From positions 1-64,000 of the forward strand of contig NZ_DATBBJ010000059.1 of the NCBI RefSeq assembly GCF_036271055.1: DNA of 64,000 nucleotides. Direction: 5' to 3'. Within the stretch, counting starts at the first letter, position 1, and every line of letters starts with the position of its first letter. Made by a program: the position numbers and the translations under genes. The DNA comes from Scandinavium sp036271055 (GTDB lineage Bacteria > Pseudomonadota > Gammaproteobacteria > Enterobacterales > Enterobacteriaceae). The notes beneath the pieces were generated by a model. The model was given only the letters and a program-made list of their open reading frames with translations, was not told where the DNA came from and made no database searches. Positions 8,826 to 15,506 of the stretch are shown here, piece by piece.

Positions 8826-9002
8826 CTAGCTATTACGATTACTGCCGTGGCTGTTTTTACCCCCTTTTTTGCCCGCTTCAGAGGCGCGTTGAGGATCGTT
8901 TTTAAAGTTCCCCCCGCTGTGCTGGCCACCTTTACGACCTGCTTCTGATGCTCTTTCGCGGTCTTCGGCAAAATTCCCCGAACCGCCACGATGGTTTGCC
9001 AT
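8826..9002 (-). CDS. ymdF: Small KGG-motif stress protein YmdF
   Basis: A 58-residue hydrophilic protein starting MANHRGGSGNFAEDRERASE. It has two copies of the conidiation-10/KGG motif (A-S-E-A-G-x-K-G-G, near residues 18-26 and 40-48) separated by HSGGNFKND. It is nearly identical to E. coli YmdF, a member of the stress-induced GsiB/Con-10 family. The molecular role is unknown; the repeats suggest a hydrophilin-like protein. A very strong ribosome site GGGAGGT lies 7 nt ahead of the ATG at 9002. A terminator follows 52 bp past the stop. The frame and both repeats are intact. Confidence 0.93.
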   Translation of the reverse strand: MANHRGGSGNFAEDRERASEAGRKGGQHSGGNFKNDPQRASEAGKKGGKNSHGSNRNS

Positions 9003-9427
9003 TACGGACCTCCCGTTGTTCAGACATCATATTGCATTACGTGAATACGGATACTTCTACGCTACGACGCGGGCCAGAGCCCTGTTTTGCATCGCGTGGA
9101 ACTAAGCTTAGTGGAAGCGGCTTAATCCTCCAGCGAACGGTAATATTCTGCAACATGCGCCAGGCCGAAAGCATGATCTTGCCGCTGCGTGGTCCATAAG
9201 CGCTTCTTATCGCTTACGAAATAACCAGCGAGGAAAGTGTGTCATTTTGCTACAGAGAACACGCTTAAACATATCTCGCTAATCAATTGAATAATAATGA
9301 ATTTATGCACACTCACTTCCAGCAAATTTTATGAAGATCCTCGCATAAAGTTGACCAGACGGGGTATGTGACCAACACTTTCAGGAGTATCTTGGGTAAA
9401 CACAGTGTCAAAACGGAGAGTAACGCT
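9003..9427. other. ymdF-wrbA intergenic region
   Basis: 425 bp between divergent ymdF and wrbA. It must hold both promoters; wrbA is a known sigma-S dependent gene in E. coli. No clear operator was recognised. On the minus strand, roughly 9125-9240, there is a 35-45-codon frame of protein-like composition lacking a start codon (see findings). Confidence 0.5.
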
Positions 9428-10033
9428 ATGAGTGGAAAGGCTAAAATTCTGGTTCTCTACTATTCCATGTACGGACACATCGAAACGATGGCTAAAGCCG
9501 TGGAAGAAGGCGCAAATCAGGTCGAGGGCGTGGAAGTTACCGTCAAACGCGTGCCGGAAACCATGTCAGCTGAGGTGTTCGCCAAAGCCGGGGGCAAAAC
9601 CCATACCGCCCCGGTCGCCACGCCGCAGGAGCTGGCAGATTACGATGCGATTATCTTCGGCACCCCGACCCGTTTCGGCAATATGGCCGGACAGATGCGT
9701 ACCTTCCTCGATCAAACCGGCGGCCTGTGGGCATCCGGCGCACTGTACGGCAAACTCGCCAGCGTCTTTAGTTCCACCGGAACCGGTGGCGGTCAGGAAC
9801 AAACCATTACCTCAACCTGGACGACCCTTGCCCATCACGGCATGATTATTGTGCCTATCGGTTATGCGGCCCAGGAACTGTTTGATGTGTCCCAGGTACG
9901 CGGCGGCACGCCTTATGGCGCGACCACGATTGCCGGTGGCGATGGCTCTCGCCAACCCAGCCAGGAAGAGTTGTCGATTGCCCGCTATCAAGGGCAGCAC
10001 GTCGCCAATCTTGCCGTGAAATTCAAAGCCTAA
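9428..10033 (+). CDS. wrbA: NAD(P)H:quinone oxidoreductase WrbA
   Basis: 201 residues, flavodoxin-like fold. The N-terminal FMN phosphate loop is in VLYYSMYGHIETMAKA. GTPTRFGNMAGQMRTFLDQT and VFSSTGTGGGQEQTITSTW are the WrbA family signatures. WrbA is a tetrameric FMN enzyme that reduces quinones by two electrons in stationary phase and oxidative stress. The start at ATG 9428 (MSGKAKILVLYY) is preferred because GGAGAG lies at 9415-9420. It adds a few residues relative to E. coli MAKVLVLYY. It is followed 23 bp later by yccJ. Confidence 0.96.
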   Translation: MSGKAKILVLYYSMYGHIETMAKAVEEGANQVEGVEVTVKRVPETMSAEVFAKAGGKTHTAPVATPQELADYDAIIFGTPTRFGNMAGQMRTFLDQTGGLWASGALYGKLASVFSSTGTGGGQEQTITSTWTTLAHHGMIIVPIGYAAQELFDVSQVRGGTPYGATTIAGGDGSRQPSQEELSIARYQGQHVANLAVKFKA

Positions 10034-10056
10034 TTTCAGTCAGAAGGAGGCGTAAT

Positions 10057-10284
10057 ATGCCAACTCAGGAATCCAAAGCGCATCACGTCGGCGAATGGGC
10101 CAGCTTGCGTAATACCTCACCGGAAATTGCGGAGGCCATTTTTGAAGTCGCGAAATACGACGAAAAACTGGCTGAGAAAATATGGGAAGAGGGCAACGAT
10201 GAAGTGCTGTCGCTGGCCTTTGGCAAAACCGATAAAGATTCGCTGTTTTGGGGCGAACAAACTATCGAACGTAAAAACGTCTGA
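10057..10284 (+). CDS. yccJ: YccJ family protein
   Basis: 75 residues, same length and near-identical to E. coli YccJ (HVGEWASLRNTSPEIAEAIF and KDSLFWGEQTIERKNV). It is a small acidic cytoplasmic protein of unknown function, cotranscribed with wrbA in E. coli. An excellent ribosome site (AAGGAGG) lies 7 nt before the ATG. The 23-bp spacing to wrbA supports the same operon and probably the same general stress control. Confidence 0.95.
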   Translation: MPTQESKAHHVGEWASLRNTSPEIAEAIFEVAKYDEKLAEKIWEEGNDEVLSLAFGKTDKDSLFWGEQTIERKNV

Positions 10285-10290
10285 GAATCT

Positions 10291-10313
10291 CTCCCCCGCT
10301 CTGCGCGGGGGAG
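10291..10313. terminator. Hairpin between convergent yccJ and agp
   Basis: A perfect 9-bp GC-rich inverted repeat (10291-10299 with 10305-10313), loop TCTGC, between convergent genes. Neither side has a T run, so it may act as an RNA 3'-end stabiliser or a weak bidirectional terminator. Confidence 0.5.
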
Positions 10314-10321
10314 CCTGCCTG

Positions 10322-11566
10322 CTATTGCTTCACTGCGTTATTCAACACCGCATTAAATTTATCCACCGGACAGAAACCGTCGGCATCTACCGGACAGCCT
10401 TTCAGTTCAAGTGTCACGCGCTGTGGCGGGGCTTTGAGCGTCAACACATCCGCGTTACGCAACTGTTCCGTACTCTGGTACACATATTCGATTTTCATCA
10501 ATTCACGATTGCCGGACGTGTCATGCCAGCGCTGGAACACAATTTTGCCGCCAATCGGCGTGCGTTCGTATTGGTCATGCAGTTGATACGGCTTGAAATC
10601 CAGCGCCATCAGCAACGAGGCAATATTGGAGTCGTGCCCCACCAGCAGCGTGACTTTTGGCGCTTTCGCCGCGTCGGTCACCAGCGCCTTATCGATGTAT
10701 TTTACCAGCGGAGCCGCTACGTTTCGCGCCACGTCCGGCGAGGTAAACAGGCTGTCCTGATAACCATTTTTCAGTTCGGACAACACACGCCACTGCTGAT
10801 CTGTTTTGATTTCCCCCCACGCAACCTGGTCGAGCGGGAAGCCTTGGTAATATTGCAACGTAAACGCATCCACCAGTGAGTTACCGACTTTCAACGGCCC
10901 GGAAACGCCCGGTTCTTTTTCAAACGGTGCGCTGAACGTATCTTTTGCATCGATGAGTGAGCACGCCTGTTTCTCTTTGCAGGACGGCGAATCTTTGTAG
11001 TCGACGATTTGCTCCAGCAGTTTATAGCTGTCGTCGAGTTTCATTTTCTGCCGCTCTTCGTCCATCGCCTTCACCGCCTTCTCACTGAACGCAGCGGAGG
11101 AGTCAGTGACCACCGGGTTGAAGGTCGGGTCCATGGTGCCCATTTTGTCCTGGTGATGAACTGGCACATCACAGCCCGGAAACGCGCCCGTGATGAAGAA
11201 CTGCGCCGTCGCGACGGTACGCTGCAAACTGTTGGCATAAGCATAAACGGTATTTGGCGGCGGGCACTCACCAGTCGTCACCATCCCCTGCTCTGCCAGC
11301 CATTCACGCATGTAATGGCCCATGTAGACTTCCAGCACGCCGCCTTTGGTGGTGAGCTGCCCGCCCGGGACATCCCATTCCGGCCATTTATTCGGCGTAG
11401 ATTGCTCAAGCACGCTGCCATTATTGGCGAGCGGTGCGCGCAGATTATGCCGACTCATGATCAACACCTGTTGAAGCTGATAGCCCTGAGGCGTTGTTTC
11501 TGCCTGCGCGCCAAAACCTGCCGTCAGCGTGCCGATAATCACTGCGGCCAATAGACTTTTTCTCAT
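10322..11566 (-). CDS. agp: Periplasmic glucose-1-phosphatase Agp
   Basis: 414 residues, histidine acid phosphatase branch 2. A signal peptide ends AQA near residue 22. The catalytic RHNLRAP motif (histidine 40) and the distal proton-donor motif GHDSN are present, as in E. coli Agp (413 residues). The enzyme scavenges glucose from glucose-1-phosphate in the periplasm. It also has phytase-like activity on inositol phosphates. The start is the ATG at 11566; the GTG one codon earlier lies inside the GAGGGTGAG ribosome site. Cysteines typical of the disulfide-bonded family are retained. Confidence 0.96.
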   Translation of the reverse strand: MRKSLLAAVIIGTLTAGFGAQAETTPQGYQLQQVLIMSRHNLRAPLANNGSVLEQSTPNKWPEWDVPGGQLTTKGGVLEVYMGHYMREWLAEQGMVTTGECPPPNTVYAYANSLQRTVATAQFFITGAFPGCDVPVHHQDKMGTMDPTFNPVVTDSSAAFSEKAVKAMDEERQKMKLDDSYKLLEQIVDYKDSPSCKEKQACSLIDAKDTFSAPFEKEPGVSGPLKVGNSLVDAFTLQYYQGFPLDQVAWGEIKTDQQWRVLSELKNGYQDSLFTSPDVARNVAAPLVKYIDKALVTDAAKAPKVTLLVGHDSNIASLLMALDFKPYQLHDQYERTPIGGKIVFQRWHDTSGNRELMKIEYVYQSTEQLRNADVLTLKAPPQRVTLELKGCPVDADGFCPVDKFNAVLNNAVKQ

Positions 11567-11788
11567 CACTCACCCTCATGCGTTCATAAAGTAAATTGAG
11601 TGTGACAGAATTATGACAATTAACCGGGAAGCGGACCGCAAACGGGGAATTTTTCTCTCTTCCCGTTCAGGCATTTCTCATGAATTCAGAAGTTACTTGT
11701 GCATTCCAGCATTTCGGTCTTGTTGTAAAGAGCGGTAGTATGGGTTCGACCGGAACGTGCAGTTTCGTCAATCAACGCCCCGACGAAA

Positions 11789-12976
11789 ATGGAATTTATG
11801 AAAACATTCGCCAGCAAAATCACCACGATTAAATCTGTATTCAGGCCGCATCGCGTTCTCGGCATGCTCACCCTGTTGATCGGCAGTATCTTCCTCAAGC
11901 CGCTCCTGCTGAATATTTACCATTTCATCCCACAGGCGAGAGGCGCATTTACCGACTGGAAGGACTTAATCACAACATTTGGCCTGCTGACGCTGCCCAA
12001 AGTCGTGCTTGGGATTGCGATAGTATTGATGAGTATTGGCCTCTTTTTGCGCGCTCGCGTTGCCTGGTCATTCTCACTGATTTTGCTTATCGCCGTCGCG
12101 CTGTTCGATCTTCTTCTTCCGACGGGCAGCCATCATATTGGCTATCTGTCGTTGTTGGATTGCCTGTGTTTGCTGTGGTTCTGGCGTGAATTCAGCCAGT
12201 CGAGCCTCGCTGCAGGTACGCTGTTTGCGCTGATAAGCTTTGCCTCACTGCTGACTTACGCGCTGAGCGGCTCGTTGTATCTGGGGGATGAGTTCCATCC
12301 AGCGATTGATGAGCTTTCCACGGCGCTTTATTTCTCGACGGTGAGTATGTCGACTGTCGGTTTCGGCGATATTGTGCCGGTGACGGCATCGGCACGACTG
12401 TTTACCGTTTCGATCATTATTCTCGGCATTACCGTTTTCGCCACGTCCATCAGCGCCATTATTGGCCCGATGATAGGCGGTAATCTCAAACGATTGATTA
12501 AAGGAAGAATTTCACACGCCATGCGAAAGAACCATATGATTATTATCGGCGCGACACCGCTGGCGCTGAGTGTTTATAACGGACTGACCGAGCGGGATGA
12601 AACCGTTACCGTGATTGTGCCGCCAGGTATCGCCCATGAATATCCGCCAGAAGCTGACGTGTTGATTGAGGATCCCTCTTCCGATAAAACCCTGCGTGAC
12701 GCAGGGGCTGACAAAGCGCGTTATATTTTGGTGCTGCGCAATGATGATTCCGATAACGCGTTTATCGTGCTGGCAGCGAAAGAAGTCGTGAGTGCAGACA
12801 CCAAAATCCTGGCGCTGGTCAATTCGGATAAAAATTTGAGCAAGATTAAACGCGTGCAGCCAGACATCGTCTTCTCTCTGCAAACCCTGGCCAGTGAAAT
12901 GCTGCTGCGTAAGCTAAGTGGCGAAAATATGGATACCGGTAATCTGATGGATCTGCTGTTCCAGGATGGGCATTAA
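11789..12976 (+). CDS. kch: Kch-type voltage-gated potassium channel
   Basis: 395 residues, homologous to E. coli Kch. Several N-terminal hydrophobic helices (about 23-45, 66-88, 92-110, 117-131) precede the pore unit (helices about 140-160 and 203-228). The selectivity filter is TVGFGD at 189-194. A cytoplasmic RCK domain starts near residue 248; its first strand reads HMIIIGATPLAL, lacking the usual GxGxxG dinucleotide motif, as in E. coli Kch. It is an inner-membrane K+ channel of unsettled physiology. An ATG three codons later (11798) is an alternative start; neither has a strong ribosome site. In E. coli kch lies elsewhere, so this placement is part of the accessory interval. Confidence 0.85.
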   Translation: MEFMKTFASKITTIKSVFRPHRVLGMLTLLIGSIFLKPLLLNIYHFIPQARGAFTDWKDLITTFGLLTLPKVVLGIAIVLMSIGLFLRARVAWSFSLILLIAVALFDLLLPTGSHHIGYLSLLDCLCLLWFWREFSQSSLAAGTLFALISFASLLTYALSGSLYLGDEFHPAIDELSTALYFSTVSMSTVGFGDIVPVTASARLFTVSIIILGITVFATSISAIIGPMIGGNLKRLIKGRISHAMRKNHMIIIGATPLALSVYNGLTERDETVTVIVPPGIAHEYPPEADVLIEDPSSDKTLRDAGADKARYILVLRNDDSDNAFIVLAAKEVVSADTKILALVNSDKNLSKIKRVQPDIVFSLQTLASEMLLRKLSGENMDTGNLMDLLFQDGH

Positions 12977-13037
12977 CGATTTTGTGCTGAAGACCGCAAA
13001 CCATTACACGATAAAACGGTTTAAGCCAAAACGTAAA

Positions 13038-13060
13038 AAGCCCGCAATACATGCGGGCTT
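13038..13060. terminator. Bidirectional terminator, kch / repeat-protein gene
   Basis: A 9-bp stem (13038-13046 with 13052-13060) with A/T runs on both sides, between the convergent kch and the 11-mer repeat gene. Confidence 0.8.
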
Positions 13061-13085
13061 CTTTATTGATAGCGATGTGTAACGA

Positions 13086-13532
13086 TTAGTTAGAGACGCT
13101 ATTTTTCAGGTCTTCCGCACCGGACTTGGTTTTATCCCAAGCCTTGCTGCTGCCCTCTTTGGTGGCATCCCACGCTTTCGCGCTGCCGTCTTTGGTTTTG
13201 TCCCATGCTTTCTGGCTACCTTCTTTGGTGCCATTCCAGGCTTTTTCAGAGCCTTGCTTGGTTTTATCCCAGGCTTTTTCGCTACCTTCTTTAGTTTGAT
13301 TCCATGCTTTCTGACCGTCCTGCTTCATTTTATCGGTCGCAGAACCATCACTTTTCGCTTTATCCATCTGTTCCTGAGTGCGGTGCTCAGTTTGATGCAG
13401 TTTTTCTTTAGCTGTGTCAGCCCCCGCGTGGGCGGCCTGAACGGTGTCATCTGTAGCATGCTGAATTTCGCCCTGTGCCATTGCACCCGAGGCGATAAAG
13501 AGAAGGGACATTGCGATAGCTGTCTTTTTCAT
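13086..13532 (-). CDS. Secreted 11-residue-repeat protein (LEA-like)
   Basis: 148 residues, family not recognised by name. Residues 1-19 are a signal peptide (ending GAMA). The mature protein has no cysteine, is rich in Lys, Asp, Glu, Ala and Gln, and is very hydrophilic. Residues 75-140 are six tandem 11-residue repeats with consensus KAW(D/N)xTKxGSx. Each has one Trp, one Thr-Lys pair and a Gly-Ser. The period and composition resemble group-3 LEA/hydrophilin 11-mers, which protect against drying; that function is inference. It is flanked by terminators on both sides (13038 and 13681), so it is probably monocistronic. Confidence 0.7.
   Translation of the reverse strand: MKKTAIAMSLLFIASGAMAQGEIQHATDDTVQAAHAGADTAKEKLHQTEHRTQEQMDKAKSDGSATDKMKQDGQKAWNQTKEGSEKAWDKTKQGSEKAWNGTKEGSQKAWDKTKDGSAKAWDATKEGSSKAWDKTKSGAEDLKNSVSN
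13113..13310 (-). repeat. Six tandem 33-bp coding repeats
   Basis: Six in-frame 33-bp units encoding KAW(D/N)xTK(E/D/Q/S)G(S/A)x, inside the secreted repeat protein. Units differ at several third positions, so they are not a freshly expanded array. Confidence 0.9.
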
Positions 13533-13680
13533 TTGATATTCCTTTTTAATAGTGTCCGGCTATTACTCTATTTTTCAGGGACAAATGAAACAAGGCGATA
13601 AATCCTAATTGCACGGAGTAAGTAAATAGACGAGTTTTCACTCCCCCCTCACTCATGCAGCTCAAATTAATGGCATAAAA

Positions 13681-13702
13681 AAACGGGCAAATATGCCCGT
13701 TT
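13681..13702. terminator. Terminator after the OmpH-like lipoprotein gene
   Basis: A 9-bp stem (13681-13689 with 13694-13702), 4-nt loop, A and T runs on both flanks. It lies 17 bp past the stop of the minus-strand lipoprotein gene. Confidence 0.8.
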
Positions 13703-13718
13703 TTAGTTCTGTTCTCAA

Positions 13719-14294
13719 TCAACCTTTTTTCGGTTGAGACTTTTCGTCCTGCGCTGCATTATCGTTTTGCGTGGCAGGCTGCTTAACATCTTTAGTAGTA
13801 ATCTCTGGCAAGCGGCCATAATCAATATGAGAGTCGGCCAATTGACCAATAATTTGCTTAGTAATATCGCTTTCTTTATTCGCCGAAAGCACCTGATCCG
13901 CAGTCAGGACCATATCAATTTTATTTTTTTGACGATATGCCTCTACCGCATCTCTGATTGCTTTGATGCTGACAAATCTTGCGTGCTGCTGCTCTGCCTG
14001 CCACTGGCGGTTAATAATCACCGCATCGGCTCTCCGGCTTTCTTCCTGCTGAGCGACCGGCATCTCTTTATACTGTGTTTCAGCGGCTTTGCTGGCACTC
14101 AGGAGGCGCTCTTTTACTTTCTGATTATGTTCGGTTTCTTGCTTTCCGAGGACCGAGTCTTTCAACACGGTAGACATATCAACATAAGCGATTTTTTGCT
14201 GAGCTGTTCCTGCCTGGTCGCAAGCGGTCAGACTCAGTGCAATCAAACCAGACAGGGTGATTGTATGAAAGATTCGTTTTGAATTGATAAACAT
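13719..14294 (-). CDS. OmpH/Skp-like lipoprotein
   Basis: A 191-residue predicted lipoprotein with lipobox LTAC (cysteine 25). After it, KIAYVDMSTVLKDSVLGKQE resembles the first strand and helix entry of Skp/OmpH periplasmic chaperones. A long helical, coiled-coil-like central region (about 55-115) and a closing strand with IDMVLTADQVL follow; this is the Skp topology. The C-terminal 30 residues are Gln/Asn/Lys-rich and probably disordered. Classical Skp is soluble, so a lipid-anchored version would work at a membrane face. The substrate is unknown. It stands alone between the repeat protein and the LysR gene. Similarity is by pattern only. Confidence 0.6.
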   Translation of the reverse strand: MFINSKRIFHTITLSGLIALSLTACDQAGTAQQKIAYVDMSTVLKDSVLGKQETEHNQKVKERLLSASKAAETQYKEMPVAQQEESRRADAVIINRQWQAEQQHARFVSIKAIRDAVEAYRQKNKIDMVLTADQVLSANKESDITKQIIGQLADSHIDYGRLPEITTKDVKQPATQNDNAAQDEKSQPKKG

Positions 14295-14420
14295 AACTAT
14301 TCCTTAAATAGGGCCTCGTCTCGGAGATCCCTTTCCTTTTTGAAGTTCACTTTGAACCTGATCATCGCGGGTAATCGCCGTATCTTATGCGCCCCGAATC
14401 CACTCACATTCTCCCATGAA

Positions 14421-15332
14421 TCAAGATGAGGATTCAATATCAAAGACCCTGTCAAATAGCGCCACCAGCTTTTTCATACTTTCGTTGCCTGACATCGCGC
14501 GGTGATAATGGAGGTAACATTCGTAGCGCATATCGATCTCCTCAGGCGGTTTGAACCAGTTCACCGCCATGATTGAAGCCAGTTTCCGCCCGACAACCTC
14601 TGGAATCAGCACCATAACATCGCTCAGCATGCATACTGTGACCAGGTTGAGAGAGCTGCTGGACGTAAAGGCGATGTCCCTGTCATTTGCGAGCTCATTA
14701 AATTTATGCGTATCAGAAAAATCATCATTGATAAAATGCATTCCACGCAGCCACGCCACATGCTTGTTTGCTCGCCAGTCTTCTAACGTGACTTTGTCTG
14801 TGACTGTCGGATGATTTTTACGGACCAGCACACCCGCATTGCCTGCATAGAAACGAAGCTGTGTTATCGAACTATCCACAGGCAGTCGTGTTCCAATATC
14901 CAGGTCCACTTCACGGTTTCGCAATTTAATAAGTCGTTGGTGATCATTAGATTTTTGCCGGTTGAAGATAAGCTCAGGATATTGGCTCTCCTCATTAAGG
15001 ACTGCAAGCGAAAGCAAAAGCTCCACCAACGTGTAGGCGCTAACGACCATCGGCCTGTGATTTGCAGGCCCCTCTTCACTACGTGAAAGCTCCTGAGAAA
15101 TACTGAGGTAACGCGCGCTCAATTCCCTGGCAATGGTATCCGGTGCCATCCCTGTTTGGGTGCGGATGAACAATATAGATCCTGTCTCTTTACGAGCTTT
15201 ATTAATGAGGTAGCTAATCGCGCCCGGAGTGACATTGAGGATATTAGCCGCTTTAGTGACACTGCCAGCCTCACAAAGAACGTGAATTGCTCGTAGAACT
15301 TTTAGATCCAGATTGCCTGCCATATTATCCAT
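14421..15332 (-). CDS. LysR-family transcriptional regulator
   Basis: 303 residues. An N-terminal winged helix-turn-helix (about 8-67; LDLKVLRAIHVLCEAGSVTKAANILNVTPGAISY type) and a periplasmic-binding-protein-like effector domain (about 95-295) give the LysR layout. The target is not recognisable. Divergent control of an adjacent gene, common for this family, is not available here: the upstream neighbour (nasA) ends toward it. It has the A+T-richer look of accessory DNA compared with nas and put genes. The start is the ATG at 15332; a second ATG three codons in (15323) is equally possible. Confidence 0.8.
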   Translation of the reverse strand: MDNMAGNLDLKVLRAIHVLCEAGSVTKAANILNVTPGAISYLINKARKETGSILFIRTQTGMAPDTIARELSARYLSISQELSRSEEGPANHRPMVVSAYTLVELLLSLAVLNEESQYPELIFNRQKSNDHQRLIKLRNREVDLDIGTRLPVDSSITQLRFYAGNAGVLVRKNHPTVTDKVTLEDWRANKHVAWLRGMHFINDDFSDTHKFNELANDRDIAFTSSSSLNLVTVCMLSDVMVLIPEVVGRKLASIMAVNWFKPPEEIDMRYECYLHYHRAMSGNESMKKLVALFDRVFDIESSS

Positions 15333-15431
15333 TACATCTATTTCACCGGATAATAACTATAACATAACGATGCTTACTGGATTATCAGGCCTTTTATATC
15401 ATTTTAAATAAATTAAAAAGGGCTAAACAGC

Positions 15432-15472
15432 TTGAAAACGGTTGTCTCAATTTGTTATTTATGCGTTTTCAA
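15432..15472 (-). terminator. Possible weak terminator of the nas operon
   Basis: An inverted repeat with 9-bp arms (15432-15440 and 15464-15472) and a 23-nt loop lies downstream of nasA. On the minus strand the first T run is about 12 nt beyond it, so this is only a tentative 3'-end hairpin. Confidence 0.3.
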
Positions 15473-15506
15473 AGTGAAGGCCACTCAATGTGGATAACGA
15501 TATGCG

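Noticed and set aside
9350..9366. RutR operator ahead of wrbA (TTGACCA half)
   Set aside because: Only the left half matches; the right half (TGGTCAA) is missing.
11680..11832. A 50-codon plus-strand frame ahead of and overlapping kch
   Set aside because: No ribosome site, overlaps the kch start in another frame, and no recognisable family.
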